From Desulfobacterales bacterium (lineage in GTDB: Bacteria; Desulfobacterota; Desulfobacteria; Desulfobacterales; UBA2156), in the NCBI GenBank assembly GCA_011049715.1, contig DRHF01000029.1:1-34966 (forward strand): a stretch of 34,966 nt of DNA. The letters are read 5' to 3'. The notes beneath the pieces are model-generated. The model made no database searches and had not been told where the DNA came from. It saw only the letters and a list, made by a program, of their open reading frames with translations. This document shows positions 16,133 to 23,222 of the stretch, one piece after another; the first letter of the stretch is position 1, and each line of letters starts with the position of its first letter. The position numbers were made by a program, and so were the translations under genes.

Positions 16133-16176
16133 TCGAGTACAGGCCCCGGCATGATGCCGGAGCCCTTAGAACTCGA
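16133..16176 (-). terminator. imperfect stem-loop just after the mtbB stop
   Basis: A 23-base near-palindrome with one G-T mismatch (plus-strand 16142-16164) is centred on CCGGCAT-C-ATGCCGG. It is flanked by a second arm pair, TCGAGT at 16133-16138 and ACTCGA at 16171-16176. On the minus strand the whole structure begins two bases after the mtbB TAA. There is no U-run behind it, so it is not a standard intrinsic terminator. It may stabilise the mtbB mRNA 3' end or cause partial termination before DUF2284. Confidence 0.45.
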
Positions 16177-16178
16177 AT

Positions 16179-17579
16179 TTAAAATTTCATTTTGTTTTTT
16201 AACCGAGTTACACAATTGATTTCGATCCCTAGCAGTTCGGCGATGCGCACTTTGGCTTCAATTCCCTTGGCACAACCCGGAACGGACGTAATGATTCCAA
16301 TGTCCAGCTCCTCGCGGACCTCCCTCATTACATGCACGTCTGACAGGTCGAAAGGAGATACCTTGAGCTTTTCGGCAACATAGGCTTTGGCATCGTCGAT
16401 CCGCATCCTGCGGGCCATCTGCATACGGACCACCAGATCTCCGGCAGTCCTGATTCCGCCTATTCCGCCTGCTACTACATGAGCTATCGACATCCCCATC
16501 GGATCACCCACACCAACCTACAAACCGTCCACATTGGCGATCTCCACCATGGCTTTCGTGGCCCTGCTCACGGAATCGATCGGGGGAGTTTCAAAGACCG
16601 GCGATCCGCCCACACCCATTCCCATGTTGACATGGATCGGAATGTTGGATGTTTCCACACAGGCCTTAACAAAAGTGACCGCCCTTCCCAGGTTCCATGC
16701 CATGGATTTACTCGGTTTGGTGTTGACAACCGGACCGAAAATATCCGCACCGGCTTTTTCGGCTACCTCAACCTGTTTATGACAGTACAAACCGGCCAGC
16801 CGCTCTCCATCGTATTCCAGTTCGCCGTGCATACCCAGAATAAATTCCCCGGCCATGCCAACTTGAATGCTTAAATTGGTGGTCTTTTTAAGATGCTCTA
16901 CCGCATGCATTGTCGCTTTGAAATCCGGATCGCCCGCAGCTCCGGTCGTGTCAAAGTTGATGCCGTCAATACCGATATCAGACATCGCTTCGGAAATATA
17001 AATCATATCTCTGGTAGCGTGTTCCACAGCACTTTCCTGGGCTTCTTTGGCCTCTTTGATCTTACCCATCGGCAAAAGATCTGAAGGGTTCCCAAAGGGT
17101 CCATCCGGGCTGTAATAAAGGCCCAGGTTTGGCATGGCACCGTAAAATAGCGGTAAGATGGTACTCAACAGGGCATTTTCAGCTTCTTGTTGTTCCATTG
17201 TAATTACCGGCTTTATCGGTTTAAAGCTGTAATCGATATGTCCCAGTTCCATCGAATCAGCGCAAAGCGCTCTTTCGTGGACCTGAATTCCCTGCACCCT
17301 GCCGATCGGAATTCCCACACCGCTGTTGCCCTGATCTCCCATTAATCGTAAAGTGCCGATATCATGTGTTAGCGGTACTTCTTTACCCGGTTCCACACTG
17401 ACAAATTTATTGGGATTGGTGAAAATATCCTGCAAATGGTCGAGTTCATCTTTTGGCAAGGGTGATATCTTCCCCCTATCGGCGGCGTCTTCTGTACCGA
17501 TTTCAAAATCCCGCATCAATTCGTCCGCGGTCATTTCTATAAAGGCCCCGTCACCCCGACGAGTGAGGTATTTCTTCAT
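16179..17579 (-). CDS. mtbB: dimethylamine methyltransferase MtbB with in-frame amber (pyrrolysine) codon 354
   Basis: Transfers methyl from dimethylamine to the corrinoid protein MtbC, yielding monomethylamine. From the ATG at 17579 (AAAGGAGGTG ribosome site), 353 codons run to a TAG at 16518-16520, and the same frame continues 112 codons to TAA at 16179-16181. The joined length of 466 residues matches archaeal MtbB (about 467, with pyrrolysine near 356). The context [13 protein letters not shown] is the MtbB active-site region as I know it. A caller restarting at the GTG at 16511 would report a spurious 110-aa gene. The MtbB family does not share sequence with MttB, so this is a second, independent amber-decoded family. 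No other stop or frameshift is present. mtbC lies 14 bases upstream. Confidence 0.95.
16518..16520 (-). other. in-frame TAG read as pyrrolysine in mtbB
   Basis: The sense-strand codon is TAG, preceded by GAC GGT TTG (DGL) and followed by GTT GGT GTG GGT GAT CCG (VGVGDP). The residues after the stop are as conserved-looking as those before it, the frame is kept, and the true end is a TAA. This is the same arrangement as the pyrrolysine codon of archaeal mtbB. I see no strong hairpin immediately after it, unlike in mttB. Confidence 0.9.
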
Positions 17580-17593
17580 TATAACACCTCCTT

Positions 17594-18238
17594 TCAGCTA
17601 AATATTTCTTTGAGTTTCATCACAGTGTCTGAAGCGCTTTCAGCGTGAAGATCCGCACCAATTTTGGAGGCCCAGTATTCGGTTGTTGCTGCGCCACCGA
17701 CCATAGTCTTAACCTTGTCCCGAAGCCCCTCTTCTTTTAAGGCGGCCTCCAGCTTTTTCTGGCCAACCTGGGTGGTTGTCATCAAAGCCGATGACCCGAC
17801 AACATCCGCACCCACCTCCTTGGCCTTCTGAACAAAATTATCTATCGGAACATCCCGCCCAAGATCAAAAACTTCAAACCCATAAACTCTCAACATTGTG
17901 GCGACAATACCTTTGCCAATGTCATGCACGTCACCTTCAATAGTCCCCAGCACAACTTTGGCCAGTTTTTTACCCACTTGGTCTGCAGGCATGGCCTGCT
18001 CCAGGATTTTTACCGCTGCAGTCATCGCTTCGGAGGCTATGATGAGGTGCGGCAGGAAGATTTCACCCCGATCAAACAGATCGCCCAGTTTTTTAATTCC
18101 TTCGGAAAGCCCGTTTTCGACCATATCTGCTGGATCGAAGCCTCCTTCTAGATACTTTTTAGCCAATTCCACCACACCTTCCTCATCCGCGTCTATGATA
18201 TACTGTGCGGCTTTTTCCATAAATTCTTCTCGATTCAT
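17594..18238 (-). CDS. mtbC: corrinoid protein (dimethylamine MtbC-like)
   Basis: A 214-residue B12-binding methyl carrier, closely similar to the MttC-like protein encoded at 9264-9908. It has a helical cap, then DVHDIG (residues 103-108) with His105 as cobalt ligand, SSALMTTTQ and [11 protein letters not shown]. It is placed directly before mtbB, with its stop 14 bases from the mtbB start, so it is the expected acceptor of the dimethylamine methyl group. A perfect AAAGGAGGTGA ribosome site precedes the ATG at 18238. The 318-base region upstream carries a candidate sigma-70 promoter, so mtbC may begin a separate transcript from the upstream acs genes. Confidence 0.88.
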   Translation of the reverse strand: MNREEFMEKAAQYIIDADEEGVVELAKKYLEGGFDPADMVENGLSEGIKKLGDLFDRGEIFLPHLIIASEAMTAAVKILEQAMPADQVGKKLAKVVLGTIEGDVHDIGKGIVATMLRVYGFEVFDLGRDVPIDNFVQKAKEVGADVVGSSALMTTTQVGQKKLEAALKEEGLRDKVKTMVGGAATTEYWASKIGADLHAESASDTVMKLKEIFS

Positions 18239-18556
18239 TTTTCACCTCCTTTCTCGTTCGCCCTTTTTCAATATGTTAATCCTCATTGAGGTAAAAGAAT
18301 AAATAAAATAGAGACCATTCATCCTTTTGTCACATACGCTCCCGGGGCTCAAGACCCGGCAATTGAGTTAATTGTGAATAGAGTAAAAATCCCTTTGATT
18401 CAGAAAATATAGAAAAAACAAGGAGTAGGAGTCAAACAGTTTGTTTGTAAGCCTTTGCTCGCCTCGATCGCCTTTGCCGGTAAAGATCACCTTTTTTCCC
18501 TTGCTTTTTTCCATGAAAAACTGGATAAAAAATCGTTTCTCCCGGGCGTGTCTTTT
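18239..18556 (-). other. 318-base intergenic leader upstream of mtbC
   Basis: I find no tRNA, cobalamin riboswitch or convincing protein gene in this stretch. It holds a candidate promoter (18406-18435) and about 160 bases of predicted 5' leader. A short GC stem (CCGGG with CCCGG, near plus-strand 18342-18360) lies inside the leader, and the mtbC ribosome site is at its end. The RACo end of the region is A/T-rich on the RNA strand without a clear terminator hairpin. Confidence 0.5.
18406..18435 (-). promoter_or_regulatory. candidate sigma-70 promoter for mtbC-mtbB
   Basis: On the minus strand a TTGACT (-35; plus coordinates 18430-18435) is followed after 18 bases by TATATT (-10; 18406-18411), each one base off consensus. 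Transcription would start near 18399 and give a leader of about 160 bases before mtbC. It lies between RACo and mtbC, where a separate start for the dimethylamine genes makes sense. This is a pattern match only. Confidence 0.4.
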
Positions 18557-20620
18557 TTACTTTTGATGGAGAATTTCGTCCGCTACTATACCTTTCAGAT
18601 GTGTGAATTCATCCGTCATATGCGGTAGATGCATGGCTTCCATGAACTCATTCTGAAAGTCTTTCTCCACCGTAAGCTCGATATATTCAACATTTCTGGA
18701 AACCCAGTCGGCCTCTTTACGTTTTTCACGGTTCAAGAGTGCTGCCCGGCACCCATCCCCTGCTGCATTGCCCACTGACGATATTTTTTCGATTTCACAA
18801 TCTGGAAACAGACCCATAATCAAGGCTTTCTCACGATCCACATGTGTCCCGAACGCCCCGGCGATTTTCACTTTATCGACTTTTTCCAACCCCATGCGCC
18901 TCATCATGAGCTTGCAGCCCGCATACAGCGCGCCCTTGGCGAGTTGGATTTGGCGCACATCCTTTTGCGTGATCACGATGTCCTTGCTAATGCTCGACTC
19001 TTCGGCCCAGGCCAGCACGAATTCCGGTAGTTTGGTATCCGGATTTTTGCGAAAACGGTTCGACTTTTGTCCTTTCTTGTTAAATCTGCCGCTTTTTTCA
19101 ACTATACCGGTCCTGTAAAGCTCGGCAAGTACATCCAGAATCCCCGATCCGCAGATTCCCTTGGCCTGCATCTCTTTGGGTTCAGAATACTTTCTCCAGG
19201 CATCCCGACCAATGACCTTGTAATTCACCTCGTGCGTTTCCGCATCGATTTCGATCCGCTCGATGGCCCCCGGCGCCGCCCGCATACCAAACTGGAGCTG
19301 CGCCCCCTCCAAAGCCGGTCCTGTGGCACAGGAAGAGGATATCAGCTTGTCACTATTTCCCAGCACCAGCTCACCATTGGTTCCAATGTCGATAATCAGC
19401 TGCATCTCCTCTTTATTGTAAGGTTCCTCTGATATGAGTACACCCACATTATCCGCCCCAACAAACCCCGCTTCGTTGGGGAGCACGAATATATAGGCCG
19501 AAGGGTTGATCTTGATACCCAGATCCCGGGCTTTGATGTTCAGGCTGTGGTGAATCACCGGAGGGAAAGGGGCAAGACCCATATGCTCGGGGTCGAGATT
19601 GAGAAGAATGTGATGCATGGCCGTGTTGCCGCAAAGGGTGATATCCTCAATATCCTCCTTGGTGAGTCGAAGATATGTTTTGCCCTCCTCAGGCGCCTCC
19701 ACGCATTCTTCAGGTCCCTCTTCTCCTTTTTTCTTTTTTTTCTTTTTTTTTGGCGGATGCGTTCCTTCAATGGCCTGGTCGATCAGCCAGTTGAGCCCCT
19801 CGGTGATGTCGTTGTTCATCCTTTCAAGTCCGTCCGGATTCATCATATGGTAGGTAATCCGACTCATCACATCCTCGCCGTACTTGCATTGGGGATTCAT
19901 TAGGGAAACCGTGTCAAGGACTTCCATGGTATTGAGATTGCAAAAGTACCCGGCCACAGTTGTGGTGCCGACATCGATGGCAAGCCCGTAGCTGTTTTCG
20001 CATTTACCCGGTCGCACCCGGATGATTTCCTGATCCATCCAGACACTGACGGTCACCTTCCAACCCTCCTTGCGAAGCGCTGCAGGTAGCTGCCGCAGGG
20101 CGAACAGGTCAATTTTTAAATCCTTAAGACCGTATTGTCCTTCAATCCCCTTGCATATCCGTTCAAAATCGCCTGTCGGTTCTTCAAAAGTCGGTTTTTC
20201 CACTTCCACATAATAAAGCTTGACCGCCGGGTTGTGATCGATGTGGATGTCACGTGCAGCTTTGCTCACCACCTGTTTTCCAGCGCGGGATTCCTCGGGG
20301 ACAAAAACCAGCATATCCCCTTCCACTTTAGCGACACAACCCAACCGGTATCCCTCATCTCTTTGGGCGGCATTAATGAACTTTTCCTCCTCTGCCTGCC
20401 ATTCACCGGCATTTTCCCTTTTGGAGGTAATTCCAAATTTTTGGAAGACCCCTTCTTCGATGCGAACCTTACATTTGCCGCATACTTTTTTCTCGCCGCA
20501 TAGCGCTTCAATATCTACACCAAGCTGCCGGGAAGCCTCAATGATGCTCAATCCCTTATCCACCTCTCCTCGACTTCCGGAGGGCTGAAAGATCACTTTT
20601 ATCTTTCCCTGTTCGCCCAT
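18557..20620 (-). CDS. RACo-type reductive activator of corrinoid proteins, with polylysine tract
   Basis: An ATP-dependent activator of about 687 residues. The N-terminus is a [2Fe-2S] domain (CGEKKVCGKCKV, with the fourth ligand in RLGCV). A linker follows, then an ASKHA core with AIDVGTTTVAG, IDIGTNGELVLGN and ATGPALEGAQ, giving the RACo/DUF4445 layout known from Carboxydothermus, where it reactivates the corrinoid Fe-S protein. The frame opens at 20647, but the ATG at 20620 has an AAGGAG site eight bases upstream and is preferred. Odd feature: residues 291-298 are eight lysines in a row followed by an acidic stretch, encoded by an A-rich tract with a nine-A run (plus-strand 19743-19751). 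This linker inserts between the two halves of the ATPase core. It lies between two corrinoid protein genes. Confidence 0.9.
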   Translation of the reverse strand: MGEQGKIKVIFQPSGSRGEVDKGLSIIEASRQLGVDIEALCGEKKVCGKCKVRIEEGVFQKFGITSKRENAGEWQAEEEKFINAAQRDEGYRLGCVAKVEGDMLVFVPEESRAGKQVVSKAARDIHIDHNPAVKLYYVEVEKPTFEEPTGDFERICKGIEGQYGLKDLKIDLFALRQLPAALRKEGWKVTVSVWMDQEIIRVRPGKCENSYGLAIDVGTTTVAGYFCNLNTMEVLDTVSLMNPQCKYGEDVMSRITYHMMNPDGLERMNNDITEGLNWLIDQAIEGTHPPKKKKKKKKGEEGPEECVEAPEEGKTYLRLTKEDIEDITLCGNTAMHHILLNLDPEHMGLAPFPPVIHHSLNIKARDLGIKINPSAYIFVLPNEAGFVGADNVGVLISEEPYNKEEMQLIIDIGTNGELVLGNSDKLISSSCATGPALEGAQLQFGMRAAPGAIERIEIDAETHEVNYKVIGRDAWRKYSEPKEMQAKGICGSGILDVLAELYRTGIVEKSGRFNKKGQKSNRFRKNPDTKLPEFVLAWAEESSISKDIVITQKDVRQIQLAKGALYAGCKLMMRRMGLEKVDKVKIAGAFGTHVDREKALIMGLFPDCEIEKISSVGNAAGDGCRAALLNREKRKEADWVSRNVEYIELTVEKDFQNEFMEAMHLPHMTDEFTHLKGIVADEILHQK

Positions 20621-20692
20621 TAGACGCACTCCTTCCCAATTCAGCATGATTATCTCAATGCTTTCTGTTGACGAATTCCAATACCATTACAA

Positions 20693-21367
20693 TCACGCCT
20701 GCATTTTCCTCAACTGGCTGATCATTTTGATGGCCTCCTGAACGGCATTCCCGGCGGTTTCCGCGTAGCCATCTGCCCCAAACAGATCTGCCGTGTCCTT
20801 TGTAACAGGTGCTCCTCCCAGCATAATGGCCACATCGGGATTCCTTTCTTTGATCATTTCGATAACCTTTTTCATCCCCATCATGGTGGTGGTCATCATG
20901 GCGGATAACGCCACAATCTCGGAATCGGTACGTAGCTGCTCCTCCACAAATTTCTCCAATGGCACATCCCTTCCGAGGTCATGAACCGTAAACCCGGCGA
21001 CTTCGAACATCAGTTTAATGATGTTTTTTCCGATATCGTGGACATCACCCTGGACCGTCCCGATAACGACTTGGCCTTTGGGCTTGTCACCCAGATCTTC
21101 GAGATTAATATGGGGCTTCAGAATATCCAGACCGATATAAAGCGCATCTGCACACATTAGCAGCTCGGGCACGAAGTACTCTTGCTGGTCATAAAGTTTG
21201 CCGACTTTCTCCATGCCAGCGGCCAAACCGTTCATAACGGCATCGTATGCGTTTACTCCCTCATCCAGCGCCCTTTGAGCGGCTTCCTTTACCTGATCTT
21301 CTTCATATTGGACAACCCCTTCATCCAGGGCTTTGAGAATTTCCTGTCTAACTTCTTCTGTTGCCAT
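20693..21367 (-). CDS. corrinoid protein partnered with a UroD-type methyltransferase
   Basis: A 224-residue B12-binding protein, more diverged than the MttC- and MtbC-like proteins. Helical cap residues 1-90, then DVHDIG (residues 108-113) with His110 as cobalt ligand, LSAMMTTTM and MLGGAPVT. It starts 41 bases after the stop of the UroD-type gene 21408-22457 and precedes RACo. This triad (UroD-type methyltransferase, corrinoid protein, RACo) resembles bacterial O-demethylase or methanol-type systems, but no MtaB- or MtvB-like substrate methyltransferase is beside it. A GGAGGA site precedes the ATG at 21367. Its methyl donor is unknown; candidates are methyl-THF, a methoxylated compound or an amine. 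Confidence 0.87.
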   Translation of the reverse strand: MATEEVRQEILKALDEGVVQYEEDQVKEAAQRALDEGVNAYDAVMNGLAAGMEKVGKLYDQQEYFVPELLMCADALYIGLDILKPHINLEDLGDKPKGQVVIGTVQGDVHDIGKNIIKLMFEVAGFTVHDLGRDVPLEKFVEEQLRTDSEIVALSAMMTTTMMGMKKVIEMIKERNPDVAIMLGGAPVTKDTADLFGADGYAETAGNAVQEAIKMISQLRKMQA

Positions 21368-21407
21368 GGTTTTTCCTCCAATAAATTAAGTTATAATTTG
21401 TCAGTTA

Positions 21408-22457
21408 TTATATTCTTCCTACCGCGGGTGAAGCTTGTTTTCCATAGGTACGTATGGTTTGCACATAGGCATCCACATTCTCTTTTTTCACATCCGGCCA
21501 GAGATCACAACCGGGCCAAACCGCATCCACACCGTCATCAATACATTTTTTTATCACCGGCTCAACATTTGATACATCTCCTTGTACCAGGAGAGCATAG
21601 GGATTAAAATCTCCAAACAAAAGCACATCATCGCCCAGTTTCTTTCTAGATTCAGCAGTTGTATTTTTATGGTCCACGCTGATGGCATCTGCCCCGCACT
21701 CGTTCATCATCTCAATGATCAAGTCGGTTGATCCACAGATGTGATTTACAGTAGGGCAGCTTAAAGCGTCGAAAACGTGTACGAGGTTGGGCTGAATCAT
21801 GTCTTTCCACATGCGTGGCGAAAGCAGGTCGGACCCTGATCCCATCTCCCTGATGCTGATGTAATCCGCCCCCAGGGCTTCATAATGTTTGGCCGCCTTT
21901 ATGACCAAATCGGTCATCTGCCCAAGAAACGCAAGGACCCTTTCTCTATCCTTTCTGAGCCCCTTCAGCAAGAGGTCCAGTTCATATATCTGGCCGGCCA
22001 TGGTGAAAGGCCCAAGCACAAACGCACCCACAGCAAATTTTCCGTCCTCTGATTCTGCCTTCAGCTTTCGAAACGCCTCATCGATCATCGGTAAACGGCC
22101 TTTAGATAGAAAGTCTTCGGGGATCTGCACATCCTCTATTTTATCCCACTTATGGGGTACCGTGGGATAAAGAATCCCTTCCGCATCATCATACAAGCTA
22201 ACGCCTCTCCCCAGAGCTTCCGGTATGTTGCAAAGATCATAGGGGATGATTACCGCGTCAAAATCAAACATCTCTGCCGTAACCATGGCGGACTGGGCCA
22301 GGTATTCAGCGGAAGTATGAACCTGGGCAAAGCGGATCCCCATTTTTTCAATCGCCTGGATGGTAACCATGCCCTGACCACTGAAAACGGGCATGGTATC
22401 AATCGGCTCCTTTTTGAAAAGTTTGGTGATTCTTTCTTTCGGTGTCATCTCAGTCAT
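21408..22457 (-). CDS. UroD-family methylcorrinoid methyltransferase (MtaA-like)
   Basis: A 349-residue UroD-fold enzyme with the zinc ligands His239 and Cys241 (NHICGS) and Cys317 (VWPGCDLWPD). It is a clear paralogue of the MtbA-like protein encoded at 12403-13416 but only moderately similar to it. True uroporphyrinogen decarboxylase lacks this HxC...C set, so heme synthesis is unlikely. It lies downstream of the NuoG-like gene and immediately upstream of its own corrinoid protein. It should move a methyl group between that corrinoid protein and a small acceptor or donor (thiol or pterin). Which direction it runs is not visible. Confidence 0.85.
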   Translation of the reverse strand: MTEMTPKERITKLFKKEPIDTMPVFSGQGMVTIQAIEKMGIRFAQVHTSAEYLAQSAMVTAEMFDFDAVIIPYDLCNIPEALGRGVSLYDDAEGILYPTVPHKWDKIEDVQIPEDFLSKGRLPMIDEAFRKLKAESEDGKFAVGAFVLGPFTMAGQIYELDLLLKGLRKDRERVLAFLGQMTDLVIKAAKHYEALGADYISIREMGSGSDLLSPRMWKDMIQPNLVHVFDALSCPTVNHICGSTDLIIEMMNECGADAISVDHKNTTAESRKKLGDDVLLFGDFNPYALLVQGDVSNVEPVIKKCIDDGVDAVWPGCDLWPDVKKENVDAYVQTIRTYGKQASPAVGRI

Positions 22458-22541
22458 GGTTTTTTCCCTTTCTTTTCTTTATCTTTGAATAATTTACTCG
22501 AGTTTCGCATCTCCAATCCATCGGAACATCCCCTGGGGTGT

Positions 22542-23222
22542 CTAAGTGCTTTCAGACACTTTCTCGACAACCGCCAACTCAGCTTTTAGACCCAACGCGG
22601 CCGTGGGGCAGATGGCGACACACTCCCCACAGTCTTCACATTTTTCCTCCATAAGGGGAATGTTAGAAGAGATGTTGAGTCTGGTATTGCTTCCCCGGTA
22701 AGCAAAATCGATAAAGGTCTCCCCGTTTCTCTTGGTGCAAACCCAGACGCACTTTCCGCAAAGAATGCATCGATTCGGGTCATAAATGATAAAAGGGTTT
22801 GTTTCGTCCAGAGGCAAAAACTCCGTCGGTAGTCTCCGGAAGTCCTCGGGTGTTTTGGCCTTGACCTTAACCTTGGCCGAAAGTCTTAAAAGTTCACATT
22901 TCTTACGCTTCCAGCAAGAAGGGCAATCCAGATCATGGTATGCGATAAGCAGCTTATAGGCGGTTTGCCGAAGTCGTTTAACCGCCGGTGTTTGTGTCTT
23001 TACCACCATCCCCTCGGTAACAGGTTGCGTGCAGGAGGTCACCAACCCCCGTCCCTCAATCTCAACATAACAGAGGCGGCACCCCCCGAAAGGAAGTTCA
23101 GACTCTGGAATATAGCAAAGATTGGGAATATAGATTTCAGCATCTAAGGCTGCCTGTAAGATTTTGGTTCCCTCTTTGGCCTTAACCGGTTTATCATCAA
23201 TTTTTATCTCAACTGAGTCCAT
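22542..23222 (-). CDS. NuoG/HoxU-like Fe-S subunit of an NAD(P)H-linked oxidoreductase
   Basis: A 226-residue protein with an N-terminal [2Fe-2S] domain (Cys36, 48, 51, 64) and a HxxxC-type [4Fe-4S] site (His96, Cys100, 103, 109). Two ferredoxin [4Fe-4S] motifs follow (Cys152/155/158/162 and Cys195/198/201/205). It stops there, without the H-cluster domain of [FeFe]-hydrogenase or the molybdopterin domain of full-length NuoG and formate dehydrogenase. The start overlaps the NuoF-like stop by one base (TAATG). It ends in TAG. It most likely wires electrons between the NuoF-like flavoprotein and a catalytic partner encoded elsewhere (for example formate dehydrogenase, hydrogenase, Hdr or methylene-THF reductase). 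Confidence 0.88.
   Translation of the reverse strand: MDSVEIKIDDKPVKAKEGTKILQAALDAEIYIPNLCYIPESELPFGGCRLCYVEIEGRGLVTSCTQPVTEGMVVKTQTPAVKRLRQTAYKLLIAYHDLDCPSCWKRKKCELLRLSAKVKVKAKTPEDFRRLPTEFLPLDETNPFIIYDPNRCILCGKCVWVCTKRNGETFIDFAYRGSNTRLNISSNIPLMEEKCEDCGECVAICPTAALGLKAELAVVEKVSEST

Noticed and set aside
16179-16511. Separate 110-aa gene with GTG start after mtbB
   Set aside because: It is the C-terminal quarter of MtbB in the same frame, three codons past the amber codon.
7746-17579. mttB and mtbB as nonsense-mutated pseudogenes
   Set aside because: Both carry exactly one TAG at the archaeal pyrrolysine position, no other lesions, strong ribosome sites and intact downstream halves.
18239-18556. 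tRNA-Pyl or other tRNA in the largest gap, and elsewhere in the window
   Set aside because: No cloverleaf, CUA-anticodon arm or GGTTCGAATCC-like T-arm was found by eye in any intergenic region.
18239-18556. Cobalamin riboswitch upstream of corrinoid genes
   Set aside because: No B12-box or characteristic multi-stem layout is visible in any leader.
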